Assembly: GCA_030762935.1 (NCBI GenBank)
Contig: CM060884.1
Coordinates: 70,681,696-70,745,695 of the forward strand
DNA: 64,000 nucleotides
DNA from: Hymenopus coronatus
Lineage: Eukaryota; Arthropoda; Insecta; Mantodea; Hymenopodidae
Direction: 5' to 3'
Position numbers and translations under genes: made by a program. How positions within the stretch are numbered: the first letter of the stretch is position 1; each line of letters opens with the position of its first letter. The notes below the pieces were generated by a model. That model was not told the origin of the DNA. It did no database searches and saw only the letters and a list, made by a program, of their open reading frames with translations. Below are positions 48,801 to 60,874 of the stretch, piece by piece.

Positions 48801-51800
48801 TCCATTTTTGAAAAAAAACAAAATTTTCAAAAAAATGTTTCATGCAAAGGATAGTTTGGGGTGGCGATATTTTCTTGATAAATATTAAATTTGGTATTTA
48901 ACGGTCTTTTAGATTTTCAGCTATGCTGTCCACACACACACACTGACCTTTTTCTAAAAATGTTTCTATACCTTCTCTATACACTATATACATAGTACGT
49001 GTAGAGAAAGTAAAAATAACCTAATGTGTGTACCATCAGATGGTTGTACGAAATAAAGTATACTCGTCTCACTGCAGGGTTTGTAGACTTACTTTCTGAT
49101 CATCCCCCGTATAACACAAATACTGATCCTTAGGACCCCCCACTTTGGAAACTTTATTTGTTTTTAGTAATATGGCATTCTGAAAGTGTTCAATGTCTCC
49201 TCCTAAAAGGACCTTATTGTAAAAATATTTTATCTTTGCCGTTCTCGTTCTGTTTCCATTCTCAGTTACCATCAAGGAAACTTTTTCTTGGAGTGGTAGA
49301 TGGCTGGAATACGAGGGCAATCCGGAAAGTAACAGACGATTTGGCATAACGAAAATTATCAACACAAAGCTTTATTCACCAAGTTACAGTACCTTACTCT
49401 ATTTCTCAACGTAACCGTCATTGCTATCAAGGTATTTATTGTCACGTGGTACCGGTTTTTCAATGCAGATGTTATACTCTTTCACCGCTGAAGATCTGAG
49501 CCAAGATGTCACTGCCACGTTGAAGTCTTCATGGCTGGCAAATGTTTTCCATCTAAAGAGTCAATGTGCGGTGTTTTAATTCTTTTATCAACATTTGCTT
49601 TCAACTCCTTCTCAGCGATTGATAAACTTGCACTCCCAGTCCTTTTCGTGCACACTGGTTCTTCCTTGACTACTCGTAAATTATTTGTCATTTGTTCACT
49701 GAAGATTCGTTCATTGCATTATCACTATACACTGCGCTATTGGCCAAACTTTTTGTGCATTCAAAAAACGAATTAGTTCTTTGTCACTGGTTCCACGTGA
49801 CAATACATATTTTGACATGATGGAGATTACGTTGAGAAATAGAGTAAAGCATTGTAACTTTGTAAATAAAGTTTTGTGTTGATAAGTTTCGTTATCATTT
49901 AGTTCTGCCAAATCGTTCCTTGCTTTCTGGATGACCCTCGTAGAAGTGTAGAATGGTGCTTAAGTCAGTTTCCGCTTCATAGTTTGGTGTTTGTAGGAAA
50001 ATCTTGAGGATATGTGGGAATAATATTTATTATACAAGTGAATAAACAGAGGGTTTATCCATGAGTAGAACAATTTAAAACGCGTCCCGAAAGGGAGTGG
50101 ATAACAGAGGTTTGTCTACTTGTATAATACATTATTTTATTTTACAGATACGCTAAATTAATATATAACAAATATTCAGTTAATGATTTTACAACAGATA
50201 GTAATAAATTAAATAAGAAATAAGGCACTGAATTGCGGCGTTCTTGTAGTTAAAAAATATGGTTGGCTATGTATGAACACTAATGTTGTTTGATTGCTGC
50301 TGGTTTCAAATTGATTAAGTTTATGATGGACGTTGAGAACGTTAATATATCGGTTCCAAATGATATATTAAATGAAGCAAAAGAAGCAGTTAAGGCTTTA
50401 TTACCGTCGACTTCACGGAAATTACGAAAAAGAGTTAAAAGTTTATAGAGTTATACTGGAGCAACGAGTGAATTTTGTTTACTTTATCCCACCCGTTACC
50501 GGAGCAACGAGTGAATTTTGTTTACTTTATCCCACCCGTTACCGGAGCAACGAGTGAATTTTGTTTACTTTATCCCACCCGTTACCGGAACAACGAGTGA
50601 ATTTTGTTTACTTTATCCCACCCGTTACCGGAGCAACGAGTGAATTTTGTTTACTTTATCCCACCCGTTGCGCTAATAACTATCACTTTGATTTAAAGTC
50701 CAAGTTTTCTTATGGCATTTCTGCATAGCAATGGTGTCTATTATAAATATCTGTAGGATAAAATTAATTAGAGGATATCGTTGGCAACACTGTATACACA
50801 TTCATTTGTTTGTGAGTCTTCTGTTTTTGTTATTGCTGGCGTGTTGAACATTGTTTGTAATGGCAAATACATCTGGTAAGGAACAACGCATTTACATGAT
50901 TCAGTTAATGTGGAAGTACGACAAAGCGACAGCCAGAGTTTGGAACAAGGCTTCCTAACGCGCCATTACCCACTCGGCAGCATTTGCGGAAACTCAACAT
51001 AAAACTTGGAAGAACAGGGAGCGTTGCAGATGCTTTGAGATCCGGTCGACCAGGTAATGTCCGAAATGTCTCAGTCAGTTGCTCAGACATTTGTAGCCAG
51101 TCCTCACAAGTCGACGAGGAAGGCGTTTGTGCAATTGAGCGTATCTTGAAGGAGCCTTAGGGAATCAAGGTCAAACCTTTTTGCCCAAAATTACTTCACG
51201 CATTACATGAAGATGACAGAGATTTGAGTTCTGCGAGTTGTTTTTAGCACCTACGCAACGAAGCAGATCATAATTTTTGGCGGTCAATTTTATGGACAGA
51301 CGAGACAGGTTTCAAACTAAATGGACATGTGAATCGCCATAATTCTGTTTATTGATAGACACAAACCCCCATGAAGTAATAGAGAAAGATCTCAATAGTC
51401 TAGGGAGGAATTTCAAGTATCGGATAAATAGGACCTTATTTCTTTGAAGGTACAGTTTATTTAGAAATGCTGCACAAATTTGCAGTACCCAAGAAGGAAA
51501 GCAATCACATTCTGAATTTCATTTGGCAACAAGATGCAACTCCATCCTATTTTCGACTGAAGTTTGAGATTTATCACACATTCAAAGAATGGATTGGACG
51601 CCGCGGGACTTTGATTGGCCACCATGTTCTTGTGATCTGACATCATAAGGTTTCAGTCTGTGGGGGTATCTGAAGTCTCCGTATCACCAAGAAATGTATA
51701 TGAATTGAGAATGTCCATTCAAAATGCATTTCATATCATCAATGAAGATAAACCTTTATTGTCCCGTATTTGTAAATCAGTTGTAAGGCGCTGCCTGAAA

Positions 51801-54800
51801 TGTATTGACAAAAATGAACGTGTTTATGTGTTGCCAACTATTTAAAATCATGTCTCCCTATTATATGATTAAATAAAACAAATATTTATTCTTGTTATGT
51901 GTTAATGTTTGGGGAAACTGACTTCAGCCTCCCCTCCCTGTAGTATATGATAATAAAGTAGTGGCATTAATTCTGGACGGCTTTTTTGTTAAAATAATCT
52001 TCTAATTTGAATATTTCATTCAACTCTCATTCAGGATCATTATACATTATAGCCAGGAAATGTTACTATAATACAGTGCTAAACCTTTTACCATAAATTG
52101 GAGATATCTTGGCCCTTAATGAGTTACTTTCACCGAGCTTTGTAAAGTATACTATTTTATAAATATACATTTATTTATTTTATATTGCATTCAATGTAAA
52201 AATCGGAATTATTACTTTCATATCACATTGAGGTACTCAAATTTTGGGAAATCTAGTAATTTTAGGATTATGAAATTTCAATAGTAGGAGCAACACCATA
52301 AACAACATCGTTTGAAATATACCAAATTTCCCTAAATTTAAGCCCCCTGAATAATCATGTTGGATGCACAGGAAAAGAATATTTGGGAATTATATGTTTT
52401 ATTGTGATATATGATAAATTATTGTGTATAGAAGAGGGGCCCAAATTTGTGGAAATCTGGTATTTCTAAAAGTGTGGTATTAAGCTGTTGAATTTTCATA
52501 ATCCCAAAATTAATATATTTCTTTAAATGAGTTCTTCTCTAGTAATATGAAAGCAATATACCCAATTTTCACAATGGATACAATATAAACTAAAATACGA
52601 CTGTATACTGAATAGGTAGTCAGACTGAAAAATTCACGGATCTCCCAATCTCTAGCCGGTTGCTCTACCACTGAGCTACCATGGTAACATGCCGACATAG
52701 CATTGAATTTCTCAACTGACTCGCATGTTTCCCAGTAAACCACAAGGTGATCTAAAATTATTTTGAGATGACAACCCCAATGGCGACTTACAATGTTGTA
52801 AGTACTTTAGACCCAGAATTCATAGTATCCAACAGTTATGGTCAATTGGTATTGGATTAATTGTTATTTGTTTTTTTCACACAAGCGAGTCAATTGAGAA
52901 ATTCAATTCTATGCCGGCATGTTGCCATGGTAGTACAGATCGCCTGCGGTGCCAGAGCAGTAAAAGCGGGCGTTAAACACTACTAAAAAAATCTGATGTG
53001 TTCCTTTCACATGACTTTCTCTACATGTGTGCAACAAAGTATTGTTAAAAAGCTTATGGTTCTATTTACTTCATGCTAATCGAGAAAAAATAGCAGAAAT
53101 AGTCTTATTATTTGCTTCCTTGTAAGTAGAAGGGAAATAAGGGAGTGCCATAAGTTAAAATGATAAGTCAGAAGCTGGTTGCTGTGTGACTGAAGTTCCT
53201 TTGTTTGTACGGACAGCAGTTGTCAAATTCCTGTATGAGAAAAGTATAATTTTTTAAAGCTGAAACCAAAAACAAGGAATATCTCAAAAAGATCAAATCC
53301 ATGAAAAAAATGCATGTAACCCAAATTGTGTATTTTAAGTGCTCTACATTTTAGTGTGTTAGGTTTTTCTCCATCTCTTACGGTTTAGCAGTTACGCAAA
53401 ATTCCGTAAAATTCGTCCAGAATAAAGTAGTCTTCAGAGGCAATTCCCAGAAAATTCAAGATATACATTTTATTTGTCAGGTAAATATCTTTAATATACG
53501 ATATTTTATTCAAAATCGTTAGAGCCATTTTTGAGAAAATCAAAATTTTCGAAAAAAGTTCCATGTAAAGAGTAGTTTGGGGGGGGATTTTTCTCAAAAT
53601 CTCCGTTTCACATCCCTGGAAGATAATAAACTTAAATACCAAGTTTGGTATTTTACTGACTTTTCGTTTTTGAGTTATTGTGTTCACAGGCATGCGGACA
53701 CACACACACACACATGCCGACCTTTTTCTGAAAATACTTTTTTTGAATACAGGGGACTCCAAAACATATATTTCCGGTGAAATCACGGTATCAAATTTCT
53801 GGGTGGAGTGGAATACCTTTTCTATATACAATACGTACATAATACGTGTAGAGAAAGTAAAGAATGGTAGCTCAGTGGCAGAGCAACCGGCTAGAGATCG
53901 GGAGATCCATGGTTCAAATCCCGGCTATGGCATTGAATTTTTCAGTCTGACTCTACCTATCCAACACCTGTCCTACACACGGCTTGTGTGAAAAAAATAA
54001 CAATTATTCCGTACGAGTGTATGTGTATATTTATAAAACAATAGTTTCCAAAGTTGGGCCAAAGTAACACATTAAGGGCAAATTAGCTACACTTTAGGGT
54101 AAACGAATCGATACTGTAGTATGATAACACATGCACGCTATAATTTATCAGACAAGAATGATGCTGAATGAGAGTTGAATCCAAAGTTCAAATTTGAAAG
54201 TTAATTTTAGCAAAAAGTGTGCAGAACTATAATAAATATGATACTCACGACAAAGCCTGACAGTTGATCATCAGATCCAAAACAGGAACCAAAACTGGTG
54301 GTCAGTGAAGCATCGTGTTCTCCATCTTTGTTTGTCAAATACATTGAGATTTCTACTTGTTTGCCGTCCTCTTCTCTCGTGTTACAGCTGGATTCATCCA
54401 AGACCACCTGCGCTGGAAGTATGTCCCTGAGAAATAAGCAACGTAAAACCTTTCAGTATCTTGAATACGTGAAGAATTTTTGAGTAGAATACAATACCTT
54501 TTCTATCTGCTAACTACATTGTACATATGTGCTAGAAAAGTAAAAATCTGATTTGTTCCATTCACATGACATTCTCTACATCTCCGCAACAAATTATTGC
54601 TAAAAAAGCTTATGCTTCTATTTACTTCCTGCTAATCCAGAAAAAAAATAGCAGAAACAGTCTTATTACTTCCTTTCTTGTAAGTTGAAGCGAAATAAGG
54701 GAGTACCAAAGGTTAAAGTGATAATCAAAAGATGGTTGCTATGTGACTGAAGTTCCTTTGTTTGTATGGGCAGGTGTTAGCAAATTCCTGTGTGAAAAAA

Positions 54801-57800
54801 GTATGTTTTTCAATGCTGAAACTAAAAACAATGAATATCTTAAAAACAATCAACTCCACGAAAAAAACGTATATAATATAAATTGTGTGTTTTAACGTGC
54901 TCTACATTTTTGTGTGATAAGTGTTTGTCCATCTCTTACGGTTTAGCTGTTATGCAAAATTCCGCAAAATTCATCCAGAATAAATAGGTCTTCAAAATCT
55001 ATTCCCAGTAAATTCATGATATGCATTTTATTTGTCAGGTAAATATCTTTAATATAGGATATTTTAATCAAAAGTGTTAGAGCCACTTTTAAGAAAATCA
55101 AAATTTTCGAAATTTTTTCCATGTAAAGGGTAGTGTGGGGTGGGCGGATTTTGCTGAAAATCTTCGTGCCTCATCCTTGGAAGACACCAAACTTAAATAC
55201 CAAATTTGGTTTTTAACAGTGTATTCATTTTTAGCTCTGTTACACACACACACAGACACACGGTCATTTTTCTAAAAATGCTTTTTTGGATTCAGGGGGT
55301 CTCAAAACATATATTTCCGGTAAAATCTCGGTATCGAATATTTGAGTGCAATACAATATCTTCTCTATACACTATGTACATAGTCTAATAGAGAAAGTAA
55401 AAAGATAGGTCAGGAAATCCGACCAAAGTAACAGAACCTCTCGACGTAGACGTAGACGTTACCCCGGCGCCAACCCGCAAGGTTTTGCATAGTAATAATA
55501 AATTTTACTTACTTTTGTGTACACTCTTTGAACTTCTGTGTAACTGAAGTACGAAACGAAGGAATCATGCTGCAGAATACTTCCCAGCTGGAATCTATGA
55601 CTATATGGAGATAGACGCTCACTCCGGAGTTCCACTCTGGGGGTCGAACCGTGGTACTTTGCTCCCAATCGATCTCGCTAACACTGCTGCTAGATACTGC
55701 CTCTGTAACCAAAATGTATGTATTAGTATAAACTTCAATCAATAACTATAGAGTGATTTATGTAGAACTGACATACTTCTTTCTTTAATTATTCCCTTGG
55801 AAATTCATTCATTGACCCAATTTTAACACACGATTAAGATGTATGTTCTGGAGTTTTGATTCCTCGTCACTAGATGCGCAGATGTTTATACTTTATTCCT
55901 AATTGCATTGTTTGCAGCTGTTTCGACATTTTGTTCTTGTAGTCAACGTGAAAATTCAGTAAGATGTAGAGCTGAGTCAAGGATATTTTCAGCAAGATGG
56001 CGCTACATGCCATACATCAAATAAATCCATGAACCTAATTGCAAGTTTCTTTGTCGACCGGATAATTTCCAGGAATATGTGGCCACCGAGATCTCCAGAT
56101 TTGATATCGCCGGACTTCTTTCCACGAGGTTACTTAAAAGACAGGGTTTACGCCACACGTCCCCAGACATTGGGAGATCTGAAGCACAACATTACAAAGG
56201 AGATTCAAGCTATTGACAACAGAGTCCTCCAATGAGTGGCCAGTACGACGTGTTGAGTTGTGCCTTATGCAGGATGGAGGACATTTTCAACGTTTGCTAT
56301 AGAGGTAAATAATCTCCCAACATTCCTCTACAACTTAGGTATAATAAGTTGTCGCTAGCATAACAGTTTTGAAACAATTAATGAAAGAAATGTGTCAAAT
56401 CTATAAAAAATCACCCTGTATAATTACAGTTTGAATTAATTAGCTTAATGTGCCAGCATCATCACTTTCCTTAACTATTCTAAAAACTCTCTCTCTATAT
56501 CTCGTAACAAATTATAGTTAATAAGCTTATTGTTCTATCTATTTCGTCCTTATCGAGATAAACATTAGCATAAATTCTTTCTTGTAAGTAGAAGGGAAAT
56601 AAGGGAATACACTAGGCTAAAACGATAGTCAAATATTTTAAAAGCTGGTTGCCAAGTGGTTGAAACCCGTTTCTTTTCATTGACAGAAGTTGATAAATTC
56701 CCGTATGTGAAAAGTTTTAAGTATTTTAAAACTGACACCAAAAAACAAATAACATCTAAAAAGCGATCAACTCCATGAAAAAATGTATGTGATATAAATT
56801 GTGTGTTTTAACGTGCTCTACATATTTTTTGTATGGTAAGTTTTTGTCCATGTCTTAAAGTTTAGCAGTTATGCGAAATTCCATAAAATTGATCCAGAAT
56901 AAAGTAGTCTTCAGAGGCTATTCCCAGAAAATTAAAGATATACATTTTATTTGTCAAGTAAATATCTTCAATAAACGATATTTTAATCAAAATTGTTAGA
57001 GCCATTTTTGAGAAAATTAAAATTTGCGAAAGAAGTTCCATGTAAAGGTTAAATGGGGGTGGGGGATTTTCTTGAAAATTTTCGTGTCGCATTCTTGGAA
57101 GATACCAAATTTAGCTTTTAACGGACTTTTCATTTTTGAGCTATGTTGCCCACACACACAGTGCTTTTTTCAGGGGGTTTCAAAACATGTATTTCCGGTG
57201 AAATCTCGGTATCGAATTTTTGGGTGCATTACAATACCTTCTTTATACACTATGTACATAGTACGTGTACAGAAGTAAAAAAAAAAAAAAAAGTGTATTC
57301 TTACAAAACCTCATTTTTCTATTTATACCCTGGTAATCAAGATAAACATTATCAGATATGGTATTATTTCTTACTTTCTTATAAGAATAAGGGAATACAC
57401 TGGGCTAAATTCACAGGAATAAGCTGTGTTTTCCCTCGATTTTATATATGATAGTACTTCGTAATGCAATTGATTCCAAAGGATTAGAAAATACGAGGAC
57501 CGTTTTTTTTTCAACCTCCGATAGGCTATAAATAAAAGACAAGTTCATAGAAAAAAAGTATTTTATTACTATAAGTTTAGTACACTTATGGTTATTTTTA
57601 AACATAATCACCGAAAGGATTGAGATATTTATCGTACTGAGCACCAACTTTGCAATACCCGCTTCAAAAAATGTCAATGATTTCAAATGATCTTCGTTGG
57701 TTTGAAAGTGCTGCCCTACTAGCCACGTCTTCTGTTCAGGGAAAAGGTGAATGTTGCTGGGTGTCAGGTCAGGACTGTACGGCGGATGATCGAAAATGTC

Positions 57801-60800
57801 CCATTGAAATTGTTCAAGGAGCTGGGTTGTGCCAGCAGTGTGTGGTCGAGCGTTGTCATAGATCAACACAATTCCTGAAGTCAGCATTGCTCTTCGTTTG
57901 TTTTGAATGGCTCTAAAGTACGAAGATCTCCAAACAACGTCAATGATCATTTGAAACCATTGGCGGCAGCATTTTTTGAAGCGGGTATTGCAAATCCTGT
58001 GCACAGGTACGATAAATATTTCAATCTTTTCGGTGATTATGTTGAAAAGTACAAAACTTTTAGTAATAAAATAATTGTTTTCTATGAACTTGTCTTTTAT
58101 TTATAGCCTATCGGAGGTTGAAAAAAAAACGGCCCTCGTGGCTGAACGTCATGTTCCATAAAAAGTTAGCTCTCTAAACCGTTCTTCACATTCTCTGTAA
58201 TGTTTGTGCAGAGTTAACATGTAATTTGTACACAAATGCGGCGGTTTCTTTCCAAGGCATCTAAATATTTAAAGTAGTACGTGACATTTTGTATAAGCTG
58301 GTGATGTCATAAATGTAATTATTTGCAAGTGCAGAATGGAAACGCCGCCCGGTGTTATGCTGTTTTGCATGACGGAATCTTGTGACACGCAATAAACAAT
58401 CAGATTCATACAGAGATAGATTAGATTGGACATTCTCTATGCTTATGCATTGTGGTTGGTGAAGCAGGATTTTCACACAACTGCCATAGTTAGCCACTAC
58501 ACTTTTGAGATGAGCATGCCTTGTGTGGGTTACATGTGTACACTAGAAAGCATGACTTTCTCTACATCTTTTCAATACATTATTGTTAAAAAGTTTATTC
58601 CTCTATTTACTTCATACTTATGGAGAAAAAATCAGCAGAAATGATCTTATAACCTGTATCCTTGTAGGTAGAAGGGAAATAAAAGAGGACACTAAACTAA
58701 AACGATAGTCAAATCTTTTAAAAGCTGGTTGCTTTCTGATTGATGTACTTTTGTATGGTCGTATTAGAAAAGTATATTAAAACTGGAACCAATAATTAGG
58801 AATATCCCTAAAACGTCAAAAAACAATGTACGTAACATAAATTGTGTGTTTTAACGAGCTCTACATTTTTTGTTACGCACGTTTTTTTCTATCTCTTAAG
58901 GTATACCAGGTATGCAAAATTTCACAAAATGCATCCAGAATGAAGATATCTTCAGATGCTACTCCCAGAAAATAGGAGATATATAGTTTGTAATCTAAAT
59001 ATCATTAATATTCGATATTTTAATAGAAATCGTTAGCCATTTTTGAGAAAATCAAAATTTTGAAAATGTTTCCATGTAAAGGGTAGTTGGTGGTGGGGGA
59101 TTTTCTTGAAAATTTTCGTGTTGCATCCTTGGATGAAATTTAATTTAAATACCAAGTTTGGTATTTAACAGACTTTTCGTTTTTGAGCTGTGCTACTCAC
59201 AAACACATACCCGGACATCTTTCTAAAAATACTTTTTTTGGATTCCGGGCGCCTCAAATGTATTTCCGGTGAAATCTCGATATCGAATTTTTGGGTGCAA
59301 TACAATAACGTCTCTATTCACGGTTACATTGTACATACGGGTTAGAAAAAGTAAAAATAGGTTAAGCAGTTTTCTTTCATGTGGAAATAAATGTTGTGGA
59401 AAAAAAGATATTTTATGCCTCGTAGTAATACTCCTCACATGCACACAATAGAAGGAGAAACAAAACATGCATTTCAGCTGTAAAACTGTTTACAAATTCT
59501 TGGGTGGCAGGCAGTACAATAGGTAACTGGTAGAGAAATTAATAAATAAAATGACGAAAAGGAAAAGATTTACCAGTTGTAGTGTCTTTGATGGTATCCT
59601 TCTCCAGAATCACAGATGTGGTCTGTTTTGTGGTAGTGAGGTCTAGCGTGCTGGCCGTGCTGGTCGTCTGGTCCGGATTGTCTTCGACCGGATCTTCTGA
59701 AACAAAACCGTTCGTTGAAGAATTATAACATTCCAGTAACTCGCTATCAAGTTAGGTGTTTAATAGCTCTTTGTTTTTGAGCTATGCTCATCACAAATAC
59801 CCTCAACGGACCTTTATCTAAAATACTTTGCTTGGATTCAGGGAAACTAAAACATATTTTTCCGGAAAAATTCCGACACCGAAATTTTGGGTGGAATACA
59901 ATAATTCCAGTATTTACTAAGCACGTAATACTTGTAGAGAAAGATAAAAAGGCTGCTTCCCATAACCCGCTTGCACAAAATAAAGAACAGTGAAGTGGCA
60001 GTGAAAACTAAAAAAAATTACAACCTGATGTGTTCCTCTACATCGCTGTAATACATTATTGTTAAAAGGCACATTCTACTACTTTATGATAATCGAGATA
60101 AATATTAGCAGATATTGTCCTTATTACTTGCTTTCTATAAGTAGGACAAAAATAAGGGAATACACTAGGCTAAAGTGATAGTCAAATCTTTTAAAAGATG
60201 GTTGCACCTGGTTGAAATCCGTTTGTATGCATGACCAGGAGTTTACAACTTATATTTTAAATCTGAAACAAATAATTTGAAATATCTCAGAAATGGTCAA
60301 TTACATGAAAAAAAACGTACATGACATAAATTGTATGTTTTAACGACACCTACATTTTGTACGTTTTTAGTTTTTCTCTATCTCTTACGGTTTACCAGTT
60401 ATGCAAAATTCAGCAAAATCATCCAGAATAGCGAGGTCTTCGGAGGCTATTTCCAGAAAACATACAAATATACATTTTATTTGGCAAGTAAATATCTTTA
60501 ATATACGATATATTAATCAAAATCGTTAAAGCCATTTTTGAGAAAATCAAGATTTTCGAAATTTTTTCCATGTAAAGGGTAGTTGGGGGTAAGGATTATC
60601 TTGAAAATTTTTGTGTCACATCCTTGGAAGATACAAAGTTTGGTATCCAGTCCAGTGTAATTGGTAGGCTGAGGGCAGCCCGAGATGTGCTAGACGTGTC
60701 CCTGTTCTCGGAGAGAACTTAACCACGTTCTGACGGGATTGTGGGTTTTGCAGGATGGCGGGTGTGTTTTGGAGTTGTGGAATGACAGGAGGAGACTTAA

Positions 60801-60828
60801 AGGTCTTTTCGTTTTTGAGCTATGCTGT

Positions 60829-60874
<46 letters not shown>

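Larger units (their letters stand above)
51961..54232. mobile_element. Split copy of the 632-bp TIR element
   Basis: Left part 51961-52600 begins GTGGCATTAATTCTGGACGG. Right part resumes near 54005 (ACACATTAAGGGCAAATTAG) and ends near 54232 with AAAAAGTGTGCAGAACTAT. The interval 52617-53995 (SINEs and a HINE-like element) inserted later. Confidence 0.6.

Noticed and set aside
53864..53940. Possible tRNA gene with good A and B boxes
   Set aside because: The acceptor stem does not pair fully and a SINE body follows; similar heads occur in several SINE families here. The same holds for 62198-62270.
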